From: Frigidibacter sp. RF13
Lineage (GTDB): Bacteria > Pseudomonadota > Alphaproteobacteria > Rhodobacterales > Rhodobacteraceae
Assembly (NCBI RefSeq): GCF_026626305.1
Contig: NZ_JAPNUE010000002.1
Coordinates: 124,001 to 188,000, forward strand
Direction of reading: 5' to 3'
Length of the DNA: 64,000 nucleotides
The notes beneath the pieces are model-generated. The model worked only from the letters and a program-made list of their open reading frames with translations, had not been told where the DNA came from and did no database searches. A program made the position numbers and the translations under genes. The stretch's first letter is position 1. Each line of letters starts with the position of its first letter. Of this stretch, positions 44,545 through 53,332 are shown in pieces.

Positions 44545-45612
44545 ATGAACGGGCGCGCAGTTCTTTTCCTTCTGCTTGCAGTTGCAAGCGTGACCGCCCG
44601 GCCCGCCTGCGCCCAGGAAGAACCGCTCGCGGTCGAGATCGTCGACATCGAACCCGGGACCCAGACCCGGGTCTATGCGCTGACCGGCGAATTGCGGGCG
44701 CGGGACAGTATCGATGCGGCCTTTCCGCTCGCGGGCAGGATCGTGGCCGTTCTGGTCGAGGAAGGGCAAAGCGTCAGCGCCGGAACGCCGCTTGCCCGGA
44801 TGGACGCGGTCCAGCAGAAGCAAGCGCTGCGGGCGGCCGAGGCCGGGCTTGAGACCGCGACCGCCGACGAGCGGCAGGCGCGGGCGGACCTGACGCGCGC
44901 CGAGGCGCTTCTTGATCGCGGGGCCACGACCCGCGCCGACCGGGACGCGGCCGCAGACCGGCTTCAGATCGCCGCAGGCGCGCTGGCGCAGGCGACCGCC
45001 GATCTCGATCGCGCGAAAAAGGCACTCGACGATACCGAACTTGTGGCGCCGCAGGATGCCATCGTGACCCGGCGGATGGCGGAGGCGGGGCAGATCGTCG
45101 GCGCGGCGCAGCCGGTCCTGGAGCTTGCCCTCTCGACCGGGGTTCAGGCGGTGTTTCAGGTGCCCGAGGTGTTGCTGACCCAGGAAGCGCGACCGAGCAC
45201 GATCCGAATCTCGCGGCTCTCGGACCCGTCGACCGAATTCGCGGGCACGATTGGCGAGATTTCCCCGCTGGTCGATGCGGCGACCGGTACCGTCGAGGTG
45301 AACATCGACATTCCCGACCCGCCGCCCGGCCTGATCTATGGCGAGGCGGTGCGCGGCACCTCGACCACCGAGGAGCCGGGAACGCTTGTCGTGCCCTATA
45401 CCGCCCTTGCTGCGACGGGCGCGGGGCCCGCGGTCTGGCGAGTCGACCCGGCGACGGGCGCCGTGTCGCTGGCGCCGATCGAGGTCGGGCGGTATGAGAC
45501 CGGCTGGATCGTCGTCGCGGGCGGGCTGCAGCCGGGCGACCGGATCGTGGGGCGCGGGGCGCAGCTGCTGTTTCCCGGGCGGCTGGTCCGGGCGGCGGAG
45601 GGTGGGCAATGA
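44545..45612 (+). CDS. RND efflux periplasmic adaptor (copy 1)
   Basis: A signal peptide is followed by the membrane-fusion-protein layout: a biotinyl-lipoyl half (F-P-L-A-G-R-I-V-A-V-L-V-E-E-G-Q-S-V), a helical hairpin (about 85-165), the second lipoyl half and a beta-barrel. The length is 355 residues. It lies upstream of a second adaptor with a four-base overlap and of a 1011-residue RND pump, so the three form one operon. The natural substrate is unknown. No outer-membrane channel gene is present here, so the system would use one encoded elsewhere. Confidence 0.88.
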   Translation: MNGRAVLFLLLAVASVTARPACAQEEPLAVEIVDIEPGTQTRVYALTGELRARDSIDAAFPLAGRIVAVLVEEGQSVSAGTPLARMDAVQQKQALRAAEAGLETATADERQARADLTRAEALLDRGATTRADRDAAADRLQIAAGALAQATADLDRAKKALDDTELVAPQDAIVTRRMAEAGQIVGAAQPVLELALSTGVQAVFQVPEVLLTQEARPSTIRISRLSDPSTEFAGTIGEISPLVDAATGTVEVNIDIPDPPPGLIYGEAVRGTSTTEEPGTLVVPYTALAATGAGPAVWRVDPATGAVSLAPIEVGRYETGWIVVAGGLQPGDRIVGRGAQLLFPGRLVRAAEGGQ

Positions 45613-46682
45613 AACTCTGGCCGGTTCTTGTCACCCTCCTCGCCGGGTCAGCCCTTGCCGAGGAGGCCGCCCCCGAAGCGACCGAGCCGCGCCCGGTCGT
45701 GTCCGAAATAGTCAACCTGCAGGACGCTCTATCGATTGCCTACGTCGGCACCGTCGCCGCCAAGGTTCAGGTCGATCTCGGTTTTCCGATCGCGGGCACG
45801 ATTGCCGAGCGGCCGGTCAGCCTGGGCGATATCGTTGCCGAAGGGTCGGTGCTGGCGCGGCTGGAATCGACCGATCTGGACGCGGGTGTGCGGGCGGCGG
45901 AAGCAGGCGTGGCCGTGGCCGAGGCCCAGGCCAACACTGCGCGGGACGCCCGCGGCCGGGCCAAGGAACTTGCCGCGCGCGGCGCGGGCGCCCAGACCCA
46001 GCTTGACGATGCCGAACGCGCGCTTGTCGCGGCAGAGGCGCGGCTGGAACAGGCACGGGCGGCGCGGGCGCGGGCACAGGACCTGCTTCAGCTCGCCACG
46101 CTCAAGGCGCCGCAGGCCGGAATCGTCACCCTGACCCATCAGGAGCCGGGGGCGGTTCTGTCGGCCGGGCAGCCCGTCCTGCAGCTCTCTGGCACCGACG
46201 AGCGCGAAGTGGTCATCGACCTCAGCGAAGAGGATGCAGCGGCACTGCCCCCCGGCGCCGAGTTCATCGCCAGTCTCGTCGCAAATCCCGCTATCGCGGT
46301 GCGCGCGACACTCGACCGGATCGACCCGGTGGCCGAGAAGAACACGCGCACCCGGCGCGCCCATCTGCGGCTCATCTCGCCGCCGATTGCGTTCCGGCTT
46401 GGTGCCTTGGTCCATTCAGCGCACGCACCGGTCGCCGGAGAGACGACAGGTGCGGCCATCGTCCTGCCGCTGTCCGCGGTTCTTGACCCCGACGGCAAGG
46501 CGGCAGTGTGGGTGGTCGACCGGAGCGATGATACGGCGCATCTCATGCCCGTGACGCTCAGCGCCCAGTTCAGCGGCGTCGCCATCATCGCATCCGGGCT
46601 GTCGGCGGGAGACGAGATCATCACGCGCGGCATCCACTCGCTTCAGGACGGCCAGAAAGTTGGTCTGAGGGTATCCGAATGA
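45609..46682 (+). CDS. RND efflux periplasmic adaptor (copy 2)
   Basis: The 357-residue protein has a signal peptide and the adaptor pattern F-P-I-A-G-T-I-A-E-R-P-V-S-L-G-D-I-V, an alanine-rich hairpin and a barrel domain. It overlaps copy 1 by ATGA and the pump gene by ATGA. Copy 1 and copy 2 are only distantly alike, so they may form a heteromeric adaptor ring. Confidence 0.88.
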   Translation: MKLWPVLVTLLAGSALAEEAAPEATEPRPVVSEIVNLQDALSIAYVGTVAAKVQVDLGFPIAGTIAERPVSLGDIVAEGSVLARLESTDLDAGVRAAEAGVAVAEAQANTARDARGRAKELAARGAGAQTQLDDAERALVAAEARLEQARAARARAQDLLQLATLKAPQAGIVTLTHQEPGAVLSAGQPVLQLSGTDEREVVIDLSEEDAAALPPGAEFIASLVANPAIAVRATLDRIDPVAEKNTRTRRAHLRLISPPIAFRLGALVHSAHAPVAGETTGAAIVLPLSAVLDPDGKAAVWVVDRSDDTAHLMPVTLSAQFSGVAIIASGLSAGDEIITRGIHSLQDGQKVGLRVSE

Positions 46683-49600
46683 CAGGTTTCAACCTCTCCG
46701 ACTGGGCGCTGAAACATCGGTCCTTCGTCTGGTTCCTGATGATCGTCTCGGTCGTCGCGGGCGCCATGTCCTATTTCAACATCGGACGCGAGGAAGACCC
46801 GAGTTTCTCGATCAAGACCATGATCATTTCGGCCGCCATGCCCGGCGCCGACGTGCAGGAGATGCGGACCCAGGTCACCGATCGGATCGAGAAGAAGCTC
46901 GAAGATCTCGACGAGCTGGATTTCACGCGCTCGGTCACGCAGGCAGGGGTTTCCATCGTCTATGTCGAGCTGTTGCCGACGACCAAGGCCGATCAGATGC
47001 CGCGCATCTGGCAGAAGGTCCGCAATATGATGGCCGATATCCGGCCCGAATTCCCGGCAAAATTCGCGGGCTTCCAGTTCAACGACAGTTTCGGCGATGT
47101 GTTCGGCAATATCTATGCCTTCACCTCCGACGGCTTTTCGCCGCGCGAGCTGCGCGATTATGTCGAGACAGTGAAGCGCGCGGTCCAGGCCCTGCCCGAC
47201 GCGGGCAAGGTCGAGATTTTCGGGACGCGCGACGAGGTGATCTTTCTGGAATTCTCGACCGAACGGCTTGCGGCGCTTGGCCTCAACCAGCAGGCGGTGC
47301 AGGCGACGCTGGCCGCGCAGAACGCCATAGTGCCGTCGGGCGTGATCGAGGCGGGGCCCGAGCGTGTCCTTGTCAGGATCGGCGGGCAGTTTTCCGGCAC
47401 GCAGAGCCTGCAGGACATCAACCTGCGCGTCGGCGACCGGTTCTTCCGGCTGACCGACGTCGCCGAGATCCGGCGCGGCTATCAGGATCCGCCGTCAGAA
47501 CTGTTCCGCTATCGCGGGCAGGAGGCGATCGGCCTTGCCGTCGGCATGAAACAGGGGTCGAACATCATCGAGTTCGGGGCTGAGCTGCAACAGGTGATGG
47601 CGCGCGCCACGGCCGTTCTGCCGATAGGGATCGACATTCATCAGGTCGCCGACCAACCCCATGTGGTCGATGAAGCGGTGGGCCATTTCCTGCAGGCCTT
47701 GCTGGAGGCGGTGCTGATCGTGCTTGCGGTCAGCTTCATCTCGCTTGGGGTGAGGGCGGGCCTTGTGGTCACGCTGACCATTCCGCTGGTTCTGGCCATC
47801 ACCTTCGTTGTAATGGAATATTCCGGCATCACGCTGCAGCGCATTTCGCTTGGCGCGCTGATCATCGCGCTGGGGCTTCTGGTCGATGATGCGATGATCG
47901 CGATCGAGACGATGATCTCGCGCCTGGAGAAGGGTGAAAGCCTGACATCGGCGGCGTCCTACGCCTGGACCTCCATCGCCTTCCCGATGCTGTCGGGCAC
48001 GCTGGTAACGGTTGCGGGCTTCATTCCCATCGGGCTCAATTCCTCGGCGGCGGGCGAGTTCACCTTTTCGCTTTTCGTGGTGATCGCGGTTTCGCTTCTG
48101 GTGTCGTGGGTGGTCGCGGTGCTTTTCGCGCCGTTGATCGGCGTCACATTGCTGCCCCGCAAGATGAAACATCATTCGGGCGAACCGGGGCGGGTACGGC
48201 ACGCCTTTCACCGCGTCCTGCGGGCGGCGATGCACTATCGCTGGGTGACGATCGGGGTGACGGTTGCGGTCTTTGCCCTGTCGATCTCCGGCATGCGCTT
48301 TGTCGAGCAGCAGTTCTTCCCCAACTCCGACCGGCCGGAACTGGTCGTCGATTTTGCCCTGCCGCAGAACGCCTCGATCGCCGAGACGAAGGCGCAGATG
48401 GACCGGATGGAACAAGTGCTCGACGGCGATGCCGATGTGCTTTTCTGGTCGTCCTATGTCGGGCGGGGCGCGCCGCGCTTCCTTCTGTCGTACGATGTGC
48501 CGACGCCGGGGCCGAATACCGGGCAGATCGTGATCCAGACGCCTTCGGTCGAGGCGCGCGACGCGCTGCGCGAGAAGCTGCGCGCCATTGCCGCCAGCGA
48601 CTTTCCCGGCATCGACATCTTCGTCAAGTTTCTGGAGATCGGCCCGCCGGTCGGGCGCCCGGTGCAATATCGGCTGTCCGGCCCCGATATCGACCTTTTG
48701 CGCGACAAGGCGCGCGAGCTGACGGCGGTCATCGCCTCGGATCCGCGGCTGTCCTATATCGTGATGGACTGGAACGAACCGGCGCGCGTGGTGCGGGTCG
48801 ATATCCTGCAGGACAAGGCGCGCCAGCTGGGCATCTCGCAGCGCGATATCGCCGCGGCGCTGAATGCGATCTACGCCGGTTCGCCGGTCACGGAATTGCG
48901 TGACGCGGCCTATCTGATCAAGATCCTCGCACGCGGCGATGCACGCTCGCGAGAGATGGTCGAGGCGTTGCCCGATCTTCAGCTGTCGGCGGGCGATGGC
49001 CGGGCCATCCCCCTGCGTTCGGTCGCGACTTTCCGCTATGAGACCGAGCAGCCGGTGATCCATCAGCGTGACCGGATGCCCACGATTACCATCAAGGCGG
49101 CGATCACCACCAAGGATCAGCCCGCGACCATCGTCACCGCACTGAAGGACAAGGTCGCAGCCTTCAACGCCGGCCTGCCGCCCGGCTATCAGGCGGTGGT
49201 CGGCGGCACGGTCGAAAGCTCGGCCGAAAGTCAGGCGCCGATCGCGGCGGTCGTGCCCCTGATGATCCTGATCATGCTCGTCCTGATCATGATCCAGATG
49301 CAGAGCTTCCGGCTGGCATTCGTCGTCCTGTGCGTCGCGCCGCTTGGCCTGATCGGGGTCGTGGCCGCGCTGGTGCCGTCGGGCGCGCCGCTCGGTTTCG
49401 TGGCGATCCTCGGGGTTCTGGCGCTGATCGGCATCCTGATCCGCAATTCGATCATCCTGATTGACGAGGTCGAAGTGTTGAAGGCCGCCGGTCGCAGCGC
49501 CTGGCAGGCGGTGTTCGAGGCCTCGGACGCCCGCGCGCGCCCGATCCTGCTGACCGCCGCCGCGGCAAGCCTCGCGCTGATCCCGATCTCGCGCCAGATT

Positions 49601-49714
49601 TTCTGGGGGCCGATGGCCTATGCGATGATGGGCGGGATCATCGCCGGGACGGTCATCACGCTGGTCTTCGCCCCGGCGCTTTACCTCGCGGTCTTCCGGG
49701 TGAAGCCGGAATAG
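46679..49714 (+). CDS. RND multidrug-type efflux pump (AcrB family)
   Basis: The 1011-residue inner-membrane pump has twelve predicted helices and two large periplasmic loops. The proton-relay Asp pair lies in the fourth helix (G-L-L-V-D-D-A-M-I). The start N-L-S-D-W-A-L-K-H-R-S resembles the metal/drug HAE1-type group with short N-terminus and D-P-S-F-S-I-K. Substrates cannot be predicted. It is the last gene of the adaptor operon. Confidence 0.93.
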   Translation: MTGFNLSDWALKHRSFVWFLMIVSVVAGAMSYFNIGREEDPSFSIKTMIISAAMPGADVQEMRTQVTDRIEKKLEDLDELDFTRSVTQAGVSIVYVELLPTTKADQMPRIWQKVRNMMADIRPEFPAKFAGFQFNDSFGDVFGNIYAFTSDGFSPRELRDYVETVKRAVQALPDAGKVEIFGTRDEVIFLEFSTERLAALGLNQQAVQATLAAQNAIVPSGVIEAGPERVLVRIGGQFSGTQSLQDINLRVGDRFFRLTDVAEIRRGYQDPPSELFRYRGQEAIGLAVGMKQGSNIIEFGAELQQVMARATAVLPIGIDIHQVADQPHVVDEAVGHFLQALLEAVLIVLAVSFISLGVRAGLVVTLTIPLVLAITFVVMEYSGITLQRISLGALIIALGLLVDDAMIAIETMISRLEKGESLTSAASYAWTSIAFPMLSGTLVTVAGFIPIGLNSSAAGEFTFSLFVVIAVSLLVSWVVAVLFAPLIGVTLLPRKMKHHSGEPGRVRHAFHRVLRAAMHYRWVTIGVTVAVFALSISGMRFVEQQFFPNSDRPELVVDFALPQNASIAETKAQMDRMEQVLDGDADVLFWSSYVGRGAPRFLLSYDVPTPGPNTGQIVIQTPSVEARDALREKLRAIAASDFPGIDIFVKFLEIGPPVGRPVQYRLSGPDIDLLRDKARELTAVIASDPRLSYIVMDWNEPARVVRVDILQDKARQLGISQRDIAAALNAIYAGSPVTELRDAAYLIKILARGDARSREMVEALPDLQLSAGDGRAIPLRSVATFRYETEQPVIHQRDRMPTITIKAAITTKDQPATIVTALKDKVAAFNAGLPPGYQAVVGGTVESSAESQAPIAAVVPLMILIMLVLIMIQMQSFRLAFVVLCVAPLGLIGVVAALVPSGAPLGFVAILGVLALIGILIRNSIILIDEVEVLKAAGRSAWQAVFEASDARARPILLTAAAASLALIPISRQIFWGPMAYAMMGGIIAGTVITLVFAPALYLAVFRVKPE

Positions 49715-49739
49715 CGGGGCAAGTGGCGGGTGATCCGCC

Positions 49740-49925
49740 TTAGCCCTTGGCCAGGCGAATGGCCTCGCGCAGGTCGGCCAGACTGCCGACCTGGTTTGCG
49801 AGGATAAGGACAAGCCGCGCGTTCATGTCGTTCGCCTGTTCCTCTGTCATCTCGCGCTGCGCCTCGGTCAGCGCTTCGTAGAAGGCGTCGGGCGCTTCGA
49901 TATTGGGGGTCAGGACAAGGCTCAT
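49740..49925 (-). CDS. DUF2783 family small protein
   Basis: The 61-residue product is helical and acidic (EALTEAQREMTEEQANDMNARLVLILANQVG). It matches the DUF2783 proteins, which accompany FAD-dependent hydroxylase genes in alphaproteobacteria. The start at 49925 overlaps the stop of the FAD hydroxylase by ATGA, so it is co-translated with it. It may stabilise or regulate that enzyme; no function is established. Confidence 0.82.
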   Translation of the reverse strand: MSLVLTPNIEAPDAFYEALTEAQREMTEEQANDMNARLVLILANQVGSLADLREAIRLAKG

Positions 49926-51535
49926 TTCACGGCTCCTGCAGTGGCGCGACCGATTGCGGTGCGGACTTTTTCGGCGTCGAACGTGCGCCATCTGGCGGCG
50001 ACATGCTGGTCGGGGCGGATCAGATAGACCGCGCCCTCTTTGCCGTCGTACCGTTCGGTCGCGTGACCCAGTGTGTCGTGGAAGTCCTTTCCGGCGACCA
50101 GAAGATTGGGCGAGAACGGCCCGGCGTCAACCGGCGCGACCTTGGTACCGAAACTCAAAAGGGTGAAACGCTCGCCAAGGAGGCCGAGCAGCCAACCGTC
50201 CTTGCCGCCGACCCGTATGGGCGCGTCTGCGGCGCAAGTGCCGGGCAGCATCCGCCCGTGCCAGGTGCCTTCGTCCGGCGTATTGAGCGGGCTGTGCTGA
50301 TAGGGTGTCGGCGTCGAGAGTCGGCCGGAATTCACCAGCGGGCGGGCGAACGGATGCGTCTTCGACAGGGTAAGGACGGCTTTGCGGAACCGCCGCGAGG
50401 CCGCGTTCTTCGGTGTGATGAAGTCGGTCGACCGGGCGGAGTTCAGCAGGTTGTCATCCGCTGCAAAGGCGCGTTCGGTGTCGTAGCTGTCGATCAGCGC
50501 CACCGGCGCTTCGCCCCGCACCACCGCTGCGAGCTTCCAGCCAACATTGTCGATATCCTGAACGCCAGTGTTCGCGCCCCTCGCGCCGAAAGGCGACACC
50601 TGATGCGCCGCGTCACCGGCAAAGATTACGCGTCCGTGGCGGAATTTGTCGATCCGGCGGCAGGCGAACTGATAGACCGACGCCCATTCCAGCTCGAACT
50701 CCACATCCTCGCCCAGCATCGCCTTGACGCGCGGGATGATCCGCTCGGGTTTCTTTTCCTCCTCGGGATCGCTGTCCCAACCAAGCTGGAAGTCGAGCCG
50801 CCAGACATCGTCCGACTGCCGGTGCAGAAGCGCTGACTGGCCCCGGTGGAAATCGGGATCGAACCAGAACCAGCGCTCGGCCGGGAAGCCCGCCTTCATC
50901 ACGATATCGGCGATCAGGAAGCGGTCCTGGAAGAACTGGCCGGTGAAGTCGGCGCCGACCATCTTGCGGATGTCGGAATTGGCGCCGTCGCAGGCCACGA
51001 CCCAGTCTGCCTCCATGTTGAAGATGCCGTCCGGCGTTTCGACGGCGAGGCGGGCGTGATCCTCCTTCTGGCTCAGCGAGACCACCTTGTGCTTCCAGCG
51101 CAGGTCGATCCGCGGGTTGGCCTCGCAGGCGGTAACCATGTATTCCTCCAGATAATATTGCTGGAGGTTGATGAAGGCCGGGATCTTGTGGCCGTCCTCG
51201 GGCAGGAGATCGAACTGATAGACTTCCTGATCGCGGAAGAAGACCCGGCCGATCTTCCAGCCGACGCCCTTGTCGATCATCTGTTTCGCGACGCCGAGCC
51301 GATCCCAGATTTCCAGCGGCCGCTTGGCATAGCAGACGGCGCGCGAGCCGATCGAAACGGTGTTGTTGTCGTCAAGGACGACTACATCGAGCCCGCGCTG
51401 CGCAAAGTCGAGCGCCGCCGTCAGCCCGATAGGGCCGGCGCCGACGACCACAACCGAGTGGCGCTTGACCTGGCCGGATGTCTGCTCGCGCGATTGGACG
51501 TATGCGAACTCGGGATAGGAGTAGGTCTTAAACAT
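49922..51535 (-). CDS. FAD-dependent aromatic hydroxylase (MhpA/PheA-like)
   Basis: The flavoprotein monooxygenase motifs are GAGPIGL (about 33-39), A-C-D-G-A-N-S, and G-D-A-A-H-Q-V-S-P-F-G-A-R-G. A C-terminal thioredoxin-like domain follows, as in MhpA and related enzymes. These hydroxylate phenolic substrates with NAD(P)H and O2; the specific substrate is unknown. The length of 537 residues is normal. The start at 51535 overlaps the VOC gene end by eight bases. The neighbouring MarR pair and TRAP transporter suggest an aromatic-acid catabolic locus. Confidence 0.9.
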   Translation of the reverse strand: MFKTYSYPEFAYVQSREQTSGQVKRHSVVVVGAGPIGLTAALDFAQRGLDVVVLDDNNTVSIGSRAVCYAKRPLEIWDRLGVAKQMIDKGVGWKIGRVFFRDQEVYQFDLLPEDGHKIPAFINLQQYYLEEYMVTACEANPRIDLRWKHKVVSLSQKEDHARLAVETPDGIFNMEADWVVACDGANSDIRKMVGADFTGQFFQDRFLIADIVMKAGFPAERWFWFDPDFHRGQSALLHRQSDDVWRLDFQLGWDSDPEEEKKPERIIPRVKAMLGEDVEFELEWASVYQFACRRIDKFRHGRVIFAGDAAHQVSPFGARGANTGVQDIDNVGWKLAAVVRGEAPVALIDSYDTERAFAADDNLLNSARSTDFITPKNAASRRFRKAVLTLSKTHPFARPLVNSGRLSTPTPYQHSPLNTPDEGTWHGRMLPGTCAADAPIRVGGKDGWLLGLLGERFTLLSFGTKVAPVDAGPFSPNLLVAGKDFHDTLGHATERYDGKEGAVYLIRPDQHVAARWRTFDAEKVRTAIGRATAGAVK

Positions 51536-52091
51536 AGCCCTTCCCAAGCTCCTTTGCATGCAACCAGGCGGCGTGCTGCGGGGCCTTCTTGGTCCGCGAC
51601 CATTCTTCAAGCATGTCCCATTTCACCGCGTCGAGGCGCTTGAGCAGGGCTTCTTCGTCGGGATCCGGGCAGGCCAGTTCGATACGGTGGCCGTTCGGGT
51701 CGAAGAAATAGATCGAGTGGAAGATCGAGTGGTCGGTCACGCCCAGTACCTCGACGCCATTGGCTTCCAGATGGTTCTTGAACCCGATCAGCGTGTCGCG
51801 ATCCTTCACCTTGAAGGCGAGGTGCTGGACCCATTTCGGCGTGTTCGGGTCGCGGCCCATTTCGGGCTTCGTCGGCAGTTCGAAGAAGGCGAGCACATTG
51901 CCGTTCCCGGCGTCAAGAAACAGATGCATGTAGGGATCGGGTTCGTGCGTCGAGGGCACCTGATCCTCTGCGATGGCCAGAACGAACGCCATATTGAGAT
52001 TCTTCGTGTAGAACTCGACCGTCTCCTTCGCGTCCTTGCAGCTTTAGGCGACATGATGGATCTGCTCCAGCTTCAGTCTCGGCGCGTTCAT
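51528..52091 (-). pseudogene. VOC-superfamily (glyoxalase/dioxygenase-like) gene with an in-frame stop at codon 16
   Basis: From an ATG at 52091, behind GGAGGAG, the frame reads MNAPRLKLEQIHHVA, then a TAA at 52044-52046, and continues in the same frame with SCKDAKETVEFYTKN and a full VOC domain of about 170 residues. The TAA replaces a codon where TAC (Tyr) would fit the family pattern HHVAYxCKDAKE. The rest of the frame is open to 51528. Without readthrough translation could restart only at 51992, losing the first beta strand and its His metal ligand. So it is a recent nonsense mutation or an assembly error. Confidence 0.8.
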
Positions 52092-52112
52092 TGTGACTCC
52101 TCCTCCATAATC

Positions 52113-52126
52113 ATTGCAAATGCAAT
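52113..52126. promoter_or_regulatory. MarR-type operator 1 (ATTGCA-N2-TGCAAT)
   Basis: A palindrome with perfect 6-bp arms upstream of the VOC gene start (22 bases from the ATG). It shares the core TTGCA/TGCAA with three other sites near the two MarR genes. Confidence 0.65.
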
Positions 52127-52169
52127 GATATATCAATGTCACAAATATGCCGCCCGATCCACAAAATTC

Positions 52170-52183
52170 GTTGCGTTCGCAAC
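52170..52183. promoter_or_regulatory. MarR-type operator 2 (GTTGCG-N2-CGCAAC)
   Basis: A perfect 6-bp-arm palindrome between the VOC gene and the MarR gene at 52221. It is 43 bases after operator 1, about four helical turns, on the same face of DNA. Confidence 0.65.
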
Positions 52184-52220
52184 AACAATGATCTCCACTC
52201 ACGGAAAAGAGGGGCGCATC

Positions 52221-52670
52221 ATGCAGTTAGAGAGTTTTTTCCCCTATCGTCTGGCGGTCGCGGCCGAAGCCTTTTCCCGGCAACTGATTGAGGTTTATGG
52301 CCGAACCTACGGTCTGAAACGTGAAGAATGGCGGCTGATCTTCCTTCTAGCACGGGCACAGCGGATCGATTCGCTTGAGCTGGGTCGGCGCACCACACTC
52401 GACAAGGTCCAGGTCAGCCGGGCCGCGGCAAGACTTGAAGAGAAGGGGTTGATCACCAAGACGACCCCCGACAACGACAGGCGGCTGCGCGTTTACGGGA
52501 TCACCGCCGAGGGGCAGGCTCTCTTCAACGAAATACTGCCGCAGGTCGAGGCGCGCGCCTCAGAGATCCTGAAATCCATGTCGGCGGAAGACCGGGCCGC
52601 GCTCGATCAGGGGTTGGAGGCGCTGAAGCGGGCGGTCGAGGGCCGGCGCAGATCGAGGGGGAAAGGCTAG
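52221..52670 (+). CDS. MarR-family regulator A
   Basis: The winged-helix core (S-L-E-L-G-R-R-T-T-L-D-K-V-Q-V-S-R-A-A-A-R-L-E-E-K-G-L-I) and the wing D-N-D-R-R-L-R-V-Y are typical of MarR regulators. The 149-residue length fits. The start at 52221 follows GAGGGG. It is divergent from the VOC-hydroxylase-DUF2783 unit and convergent with its paralog at 52667; their stop codons share CTAG. It probably represses the hydroxylase unit through the palindromes in the promoter region. Confidence 0.9.
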   Translation: MQLESFFPYRLAVAAEAFSRQLIEVYGRTYGLKREEWRLIFLLARAQRIDSLELGRRTTLDKVQVSRAAARLEEKGLITKTTPDNDRRLRVYGITAEGQALFNEILPQVEARASEILKSMSAEDRAALDQGLEALKRAVEGRRRSRGKG

Positions 52671-53104
52671 ATATCCTCGTCCTCGATCAGGGTCAGTGTC
52701 GTCATGAAGGCCTCGAGTTTGTCGCCCAGTCTGGAGAGCAGGCGGTCCTGGTGCGCGATGGCGACGGGAATGAGATCGGCCATAAGCTCCCAGCCCTTTT
52801 CGGTCAGGGCGAGCTTGACCAACCGGCGGTCATCCATATTCACGCTCTTGGTCAGATAGCCCGCGGTTTCGAGCCGCGACGCGGCGCGGCTGACCTTCGA
52901 TTTCTCAAGCCCGACCCGCTTTTCCACGTCGCGAACCGAAATCTCGCCGGTCTGGGTAAGGTGAACGAGGACGCGCCATTCCGCAATCGTCAGGCCGAAG
53001 GTCTTTGCGTAATTGCGCGAAAAGTCGACGCTTAGACGCTCTGCAGCCACCGTAAGGCGATAGGGCAGGAACTCATTCAAGTTGAATTTCGGCGGACGTC
53101 TCAT
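52667..53104 (-). CDS. MarR-family regulator B
   Basis: A 145-residue MarR protein with the same opening as regulator A (N-E-F-L-P-Y-R-L-T-V-A-A-E), core V-R-D-V-E-K-R-V-G-L-E-K-S-K-V-S-R-A-A-S-R-L-E and wing M-D-D-R-R-L-V. The start at 53104 follows GGGG with a seven-base spacing. It is divergent from the MBL-fold/TRAP operon, and its own promoter region carries two copies of the shared palindrome. The two regulators look like duplicates that may bind related sites. Confidence 0.9.
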   Translation of the reverse strand: MRRPPKFNLNEFLPYRLTVAAERLSVDFSRNYAKTFGLTIAEWRVLVHLTQTGEISVRDVEKRVGLEKSKVSRAASRLETAGYLTKSVNMDDRRLVKLALTEKGWELMADLIPVAIAHQDRLLSRLGDKLEAFMTTLTLIEDEDI

Positions 53105-53147
53105 TCCAGTTCCCCTGCCTGCTGACGTCGCAGTGATAGGGTGATTT

Positions 53148-53161
53148 GTAGCATCTGCAAC
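53148..53161. promoter_or_regulatory. MarR-type operator 3 (GTAGCA-N2-TGCAAC)
   Basis: This site has 12 of 14 positions in common with operator 4. It lies 44 bases upstream of the MarR B start on that gene's strand and toward the MBL gene on the other. Confidence 0.55.
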
Positions 53162-53176
53162 AATTAACTTGACTTG

Positions 53177-53190
53177 GTTGCATTTGCAAC
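53177..53190. promoter_or_regulatory. MarR-type operator 4 (GTTGCA-N2-TGCAAC)
   Basis: A perfect 6-bp-arm palindrome, and the best copy of the motif. It lies between MarR B and the MBL-fold gene, 29 bases from operator 3. Confidence 0.7.
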
Positions 53191-53332
53191 GACATGTTCT
53201 GTTGCGAGGGAGAGAACAGAATCGGTTCGCGAGGGGGGCGCTGAACGACATGCGCAACCCGACATGCGCCAGAAGCCGCCACCGGCCATTGCGGCCCGCC
53301 AGTGCCCGTTCCGAGCCACTTGAGGAGAGACA

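Noticed and set aside
47495..49813. Long open frame (772 codons) opposite the RND pump gene
   Set aside because: The product is Arg/His/Asp-rich without any domain pattern and lies antisense to a clear RND pump; long antisense frames are common at high GC.
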